Assembly (NCBI GenBank): GCA_934119965.1
Contig: CAKOTA010000015.1
Location: forward strand, 1-31,272
Direction of reading: 5' to 3'
Length of the DNA stretch: 31,272 nucleotides
Origin: an uncultured Bacilli bacterium
GTDB taxonomy: Bacteria; Bacillota_I; Bacilli_A; RF39; UBA660
The stretch's first letter is position 1. The number at the start of each line of letters is the position of its first letter. The notes beneath the pieces are model-generated. The model did not search any database. It was not told the DNA's origin and saw nothing but the letters and a program-made list of their open reading frames with translations. The position numbers and the translations under genes are program-made. This document shows positions 28,481-31,272 of this stretch, one piece after another.

Positions 28481-30916
28481 CTAAGTAAATATATAATTTC
28501 TTCTTTTTCTATACAATTCGATTATAATTATTGTCAGTGATATTAATGATATAAAAATGCCTAACTTTAACCATAAAGGTTTATAAATCATCTTAATATT
28601 ATGACTTCCTTTATTTAAATCAATTTCAATAAATCCATTTAATACTTTTTTATATTTAATTTCTTTATTACTATCATATACTTTCCAAGCTTTTTCGTAG
28701 GGGATAGTTAATAATAATTTGCTTTCATTTTCTTTGATGTCAATCATAAAATTCAATACATTTTTTGATTTAGAAATTATTTTAACTTCATTCTCTTTAA
28801 GTCTGTTTATTTGCTCAACAAATATTTCTTTATTTAATTTATAAAATTCTATTTTTTCAATATTAATGAATTTTGCGATATTTCTAATTTCCATTATTCC
28901 CTTTTTCAAATAAAATATTGAATAATTTTTCTTTTGTTGTTTTTTGTTATCTAAATATATATCATAAATTTCTTCATTAAAAAATGTTGCATCTTGATCA
29001 TAATATATTTTAACAAATATAATACCATCATCATTTATTTTGTATTTAGTATTTGTTAGTTTTTCTATTTCAATTTTTTCTAATGAATTTTTATCAATAC
29101 CAGAAAATTTTTTCAATATTTCATTTTGGTAATCAAAATAGTCTACAAATTCTACATTTATGTCATCCACCAAATATCCTATTTTTAATGCATAATTATT
29201 CAAATATAAATTAAATTGTTCATTGCTTAAAATATTTTCATCTGAATAGTATTTAATTTTAATATTAGTATCATTTAAATCATATAACGAATTAAAATTT
29301 GAGTAAATATATTTTATTCCTAATAATGAATCTGATATTGGAGTATTTTTAAGTTCATTAGTTGAAACTAAATGACTAGTATCATATCCAAAATTATTAG
29401 ATATATTGTATTTTGATACATTATTGGTCGATAAATAAATTGTTATACCAGAGTAACCACATAATAATCCATCTAATCCTCCGTATAAATAGTTTTGATC
29501 TAATCGATATTCATTATCATATATTAAATTATTACAAAAATTATTGTAAAAATATTTAAAACTAACGTTATTTGATTTATTATAGTTAAAACAAAGAAAT
29601 GTATTTATTATTAATTCAAAAATTACAAATATAAATATGATAATATTTCTTAATTTTATTTTTCTTATTAAGTGAATAATTAAATAATAAATACACATTA
29701 ACATTATAGATAATATTAAATTATTTATGTTGTAAAATTCATAATTTTGAAAAAGCAATATTATACCAACTATAATATAAATAATGAAAGGTGTAATATT
29801 TTTTTTATCAAATTTCATATAATTTTTAATTGCAAGAAATATCATATAAAATGAAATAATAAATGAAAATCTGTTATTAAATGAATTAGGATAACTAAAC
29901 CCGTGCCAGATATATCTAAATAATGTTATTATAGATGATAAAAATAAAAATATAAAAACAATTAATGATATTATTTTTTCTTTTTTTTCAATGTTTTTAT
30001 TAAAGAAATATAGTAAAAAATTCATAGTAATAAAAATACCACAATAAATAAAAGTTCCATAATAATTCACTAAATTTGTACAATGATGAGTTCCTATATA
30101 AAATGATGTAAAAAATTGTGTTATACTATTTAAAATATTAGTTTCAACTATTGATGTAGTATTTCTACTAAAATTCATAATTTCCATAAATGTTGGTATC
30201 AACAAAAATGAAGCTAATAAACCAGTTAATAAAGAATATTTAATAAAAATAAATATTTTTTTCTTATATTCATTTCTTTTATAATTTAATAATAACTCTT
30301 GAATAAAATAGATACAAGAAAAAATACATATCATATATCCGATATAAAAATTGCTGAAGATTGCTAAAAAAAGACTAATAACATATAATAAAAATTTATT
30401 TTCTTTTAATAATTTATCAATTCCTAGCATTACTAATGGTAATAAATAAACTCCATCTAACCACATAATATTAAAATAATAATTTATTACATATGCCATT
30501 AATGCATAACAACATGAAAAAATTAAAGAATCAAATTTTAATTTAAAATGTCTGTTTATATATATATTCATTGTTAATCCACATAAACCAATTTTAATAA
30601 ACAATATTAACATAATAAATTCAGGTATATTGTTTTCACTAAAAAATATAAGTAATAAATTAAGAGGGCTAGCTAGATAATATGCAAATGTTGCATACAT
30701 GCTACCACCTAATCCATTATTAAATGAATAAAATAATGATTCTGTCCCATTTAATACCCTTTTCAAGTATAAAAATAATGTTACATATTGTGAATGCATA
30801 TCACTCACTAATATTTTTTCAGCATTAAAACCAATACCTTTAATAAATAATACAGCTATCAACAATATTACTGGTATTATAAATGATAATAAATATATAA
30901 TCTTTTTATTTTTCAT
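28481..30916 (-). CDS. YfhO-family polytopic membrane protein
   Basis: 811 residues with about 12-13 membrane helices in the first ~440, then an extracytoplasmic domain (~450-770) and a last helix (~780-800). The opening (IIPVILLIAVLFIKGIGF, SDMHSQYVTLF, FYSFNNGLGGSMYATFAYYLASPLNLL) is the YfhO signature. YfhO belongs to the GT-C-like glycosyltransferases; Bacillus YfhO is linked to lipoteichoic acid glycosylation and Listeria GtlB-type proteins are relatives. It could decorate teichoic acids or pili here; substrate unknown. AGGTGG precedes the ATG, with TG-T-TATAAT upstream. Confidence 0.9.
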   Translation of the reverse strand: MKNKKIIYLLSFIIPVILLIAVLFIKGIGFNAEKILVSDMHSQYVTLFLYLKRVLNGTESLFYSFNNGLGGSMYATFAYYLASPLNLLLIFFSENNIPEFIMLILFIKIGLCGLTMNIYINRHFKLKFDSLIFSCCYALMAYVINYYFNIMWLDGVYLLPLVMLGIDKLLKENKFLLYVISLFLAIFSNFYIGYMICIFSCIYFIQELLLNYKRNEYKKKIFIFIKYSLLTGLLASFLLIPTFMEIMNFSRNTTSIVETNILNSITQFFTSFYIGTHHCTNLVNYYGTFIYCGIFITMNFLLYFFNKNIEKKEKIISLIVFIFLFLSSIITLFRYIWHGFSYPNSFNNRFSFIISFYMIFLAIKNYMKFDKKNITPFIIYIIVGIILLFQNYEFYNINNLILSIMLMCIYYLIIHLIRKIKLRNIIIFIFVIFELIINTFLCFNYNKSNNVSFKYFYNNFCNNLIYDNEYRLDQNYLYGGLDGLLCGYSGITIYLSTNNVSKYNISNNFGYDTSHLVSTNELKNTPISDSLLGIKYIYSNFNSLYDLNDTNIKIKYYSDENILSNEQFNLYLNNYALKIGYLVDDINVEFVDYFDYQNEILKKFSGIDKNSLEKIEIEKLTNTKYKINDDGIIFVKIYYDQDATFFNEEIYDIYLDNKKQQKKNYSIFYLKKGIMEIRNIAKFINIEKIEFYKLNKEIFVEQINRLKENEVKIISKSKNVLNFMIDIKENESKLLLTIPYEKAWKVYDSNKEIKYKKVLNGFIEIDLNKGSHNIKMIYKPLWLKLGIFISLISLTIIIIELYRKRRNYIFT

Positions 30917-30973
30917 CTTACCACCTATAGTAATTATAACATTTTTTCAAATAATATTATATATTCTATACAA

Positions 30974-30998
30974 TAAAAAAAAAACTATTTTAAGTTTT
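30974..30998 (-). terminator. intrinsic terminator after the right-edge nuclease
   Basis: AAAACT (30993-30998 on the minus strand) pairs with AGTTTT (30981-30986) and is followed by a long T-run. The 3' arm overlaps the stop codon at 30985-30987. Confidence 0.5.
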
Positions 30999-31272
30999 CT
31001 ATTTCTGTCTTAGTTAATCCTGTGACTTTCATTATATTTTCAATAGACATTTTCATTTTTGATAATTCCTTAGCTATTTCCATACTTTTATTTATAGAAC
31101 CTTTTTTCATACCTTCTTGTAAACCCTTTTCCATGCCTTTTTCTATGCCTTCTTGTAAACCTTTTTCTATGCCTTTTTCTATACCCTTTTCTATGCCTTT
31201 TTGTAAACCTTTTTGTTCTGCTTCATACATTCTGGAGTTATAGATTTTTCTTTCATCTTCTTCATGACTCAT
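30985..31272 (-). CDS. Rpn-family nuclease, C-terminal part (runs off right edge)
   Basis: The last 95 codons; the Met at the very edge is probably internal. The opening SHEEDERKIYNSRMYEAEQKG is the helix that follows the nuclease core in this family. It leads into a long charged repeat of KGIEKG/KGLQEG units (residues ~18-58) and ends in a helix-turn-helix-like IENIMKVTGLTKTEIENL. The catalytic core lies outside the window. Confidence 0.8.
   Translation of the reverse strand: MSHEEDERKIYNSRMYEAEQKGLQKGIEKGIEKGIEKGLQEGIEKGMEKGLQEGMKKGSINKSMEIAKELSKMKMSIENIMKVTGLTKTEIENLK
31101..31220 (-). repeat. imperfect 12-bp coding tandem repeat
   Basis: About ten degenerate copies of a 12-bp unit (complement CCTTTTTCTATG) encode the KGIEKG/KGLQEG/KGMEKG string. 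Such repeats are prone to length change by slippage in steps of four codons without breaking the frame. Confidence 0.75.

Noticed and set aside
1..31272. Mycoplasma-type genetic code (TGA as Trp)
   Set aside because: TGG encodes Trp throughout, and TGA ends several genes, such as the wall hydrolase and the lipoprotein at its ATGA junction.
1..31272. CRISPR arrays, rRNA or tRNA genes
   Set aside because: No regularly spaced short repeats with unique spacers and no tRNA or rRNA-like GC-rich folded segments were found by eye.

Overview
The window is very AT-rich chromosomal DNA (only about a quarter to a third G+C by eye). It has Bacillota-type ribosome binding sites (GGAGG/AGGTGG), sigma-A-like promoters, short U-tailed hairpin terminators and TGA used as a stop codon. 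Lon, RmuC, a YfhO-family membrane protein and a SpoVID/YsxE-like pair point to a low-GC Bacillota lineage with reduced, gut-Firmicutes-like base composition. I cannot place it more precisely. All recognised genes but one (a 57-residue membrane protein at 4441-4614) lie on the minus strand, so gene order is given in falling coordinates.

Region 1 (about 1-3950): a diversity-generating retroelement (DGR) in the canonical order target gene, variable repeat (VR), template repeat (TR), reverse transcriptase. The target (1297-3564) is a 755-residue protein with a type IV prepilin-like N terminus, Ig/FN3-like middle domains and a formylglycine-enzyme/C-type-lectin-like C-terminal domain ending in the VR. 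It is translationally coupled to an upstream lipoprotein. TR (997-1146) and VR (1303-1452) are 150 bp each and differ at 20 positions, 17 of them at template-strand adenines. The reverse transcriptase is reduced to its last ~119 codons, without the catalytic core. An Rpn-type PD-(D/E)XK nuclease runs off the left edge.

Region 2 (4358-11792): housekeeping and sporulation-relic genes. These are a YsxE/CotS-like pseudokinase, a SpoVID-like LysM protein, an unknown protein coupled to Lon, Lon, RmuC, a DedA/VTT membrane protein and a rhodanese.

Region 3 (11893-13675): two tandem DUF1016/YhcG PD-(D/E)XK nucleases. A 330-bp 3' segment is almost identical in both, the N-terminal segment has the same protein with synonymous changes, and the central segment has diverged.

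Region 4 (13754-27957): a 14-kb envelope-spanning secretion or pilus locus in at least four transcription units. It encodes a pilin-like protein, two TadE/pseudopilin-like paralogues, a TadZ/CpaE-like ATPase, two proteins with a VirB2-like two-helix domain, VirB6-like, PrgI/VirB3-like, a VirB4 ATPase split into two overlapping genes, a Cys-rich membrane protein, a C39-like wall hydrolase, an acidic-loop membrane protein and a VirD4 coupling ATPase. I see no relaxase, integrase or VirB11/TadA, so this looks like a resident machine combining Tad-pilus and type IV secretion parts rather than an obvious conjugative element.

Region 5 (27958-31272): a promoterless partial copy of the pilin and its neighbour (385-bp direct repeat, offset 600 bp), separated from the active copy by a perfect 22-bp inverted repeat. 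A YfhO-family polytopic membrane protein and the C-terminal part of a second Rpn-type nuclease follow.
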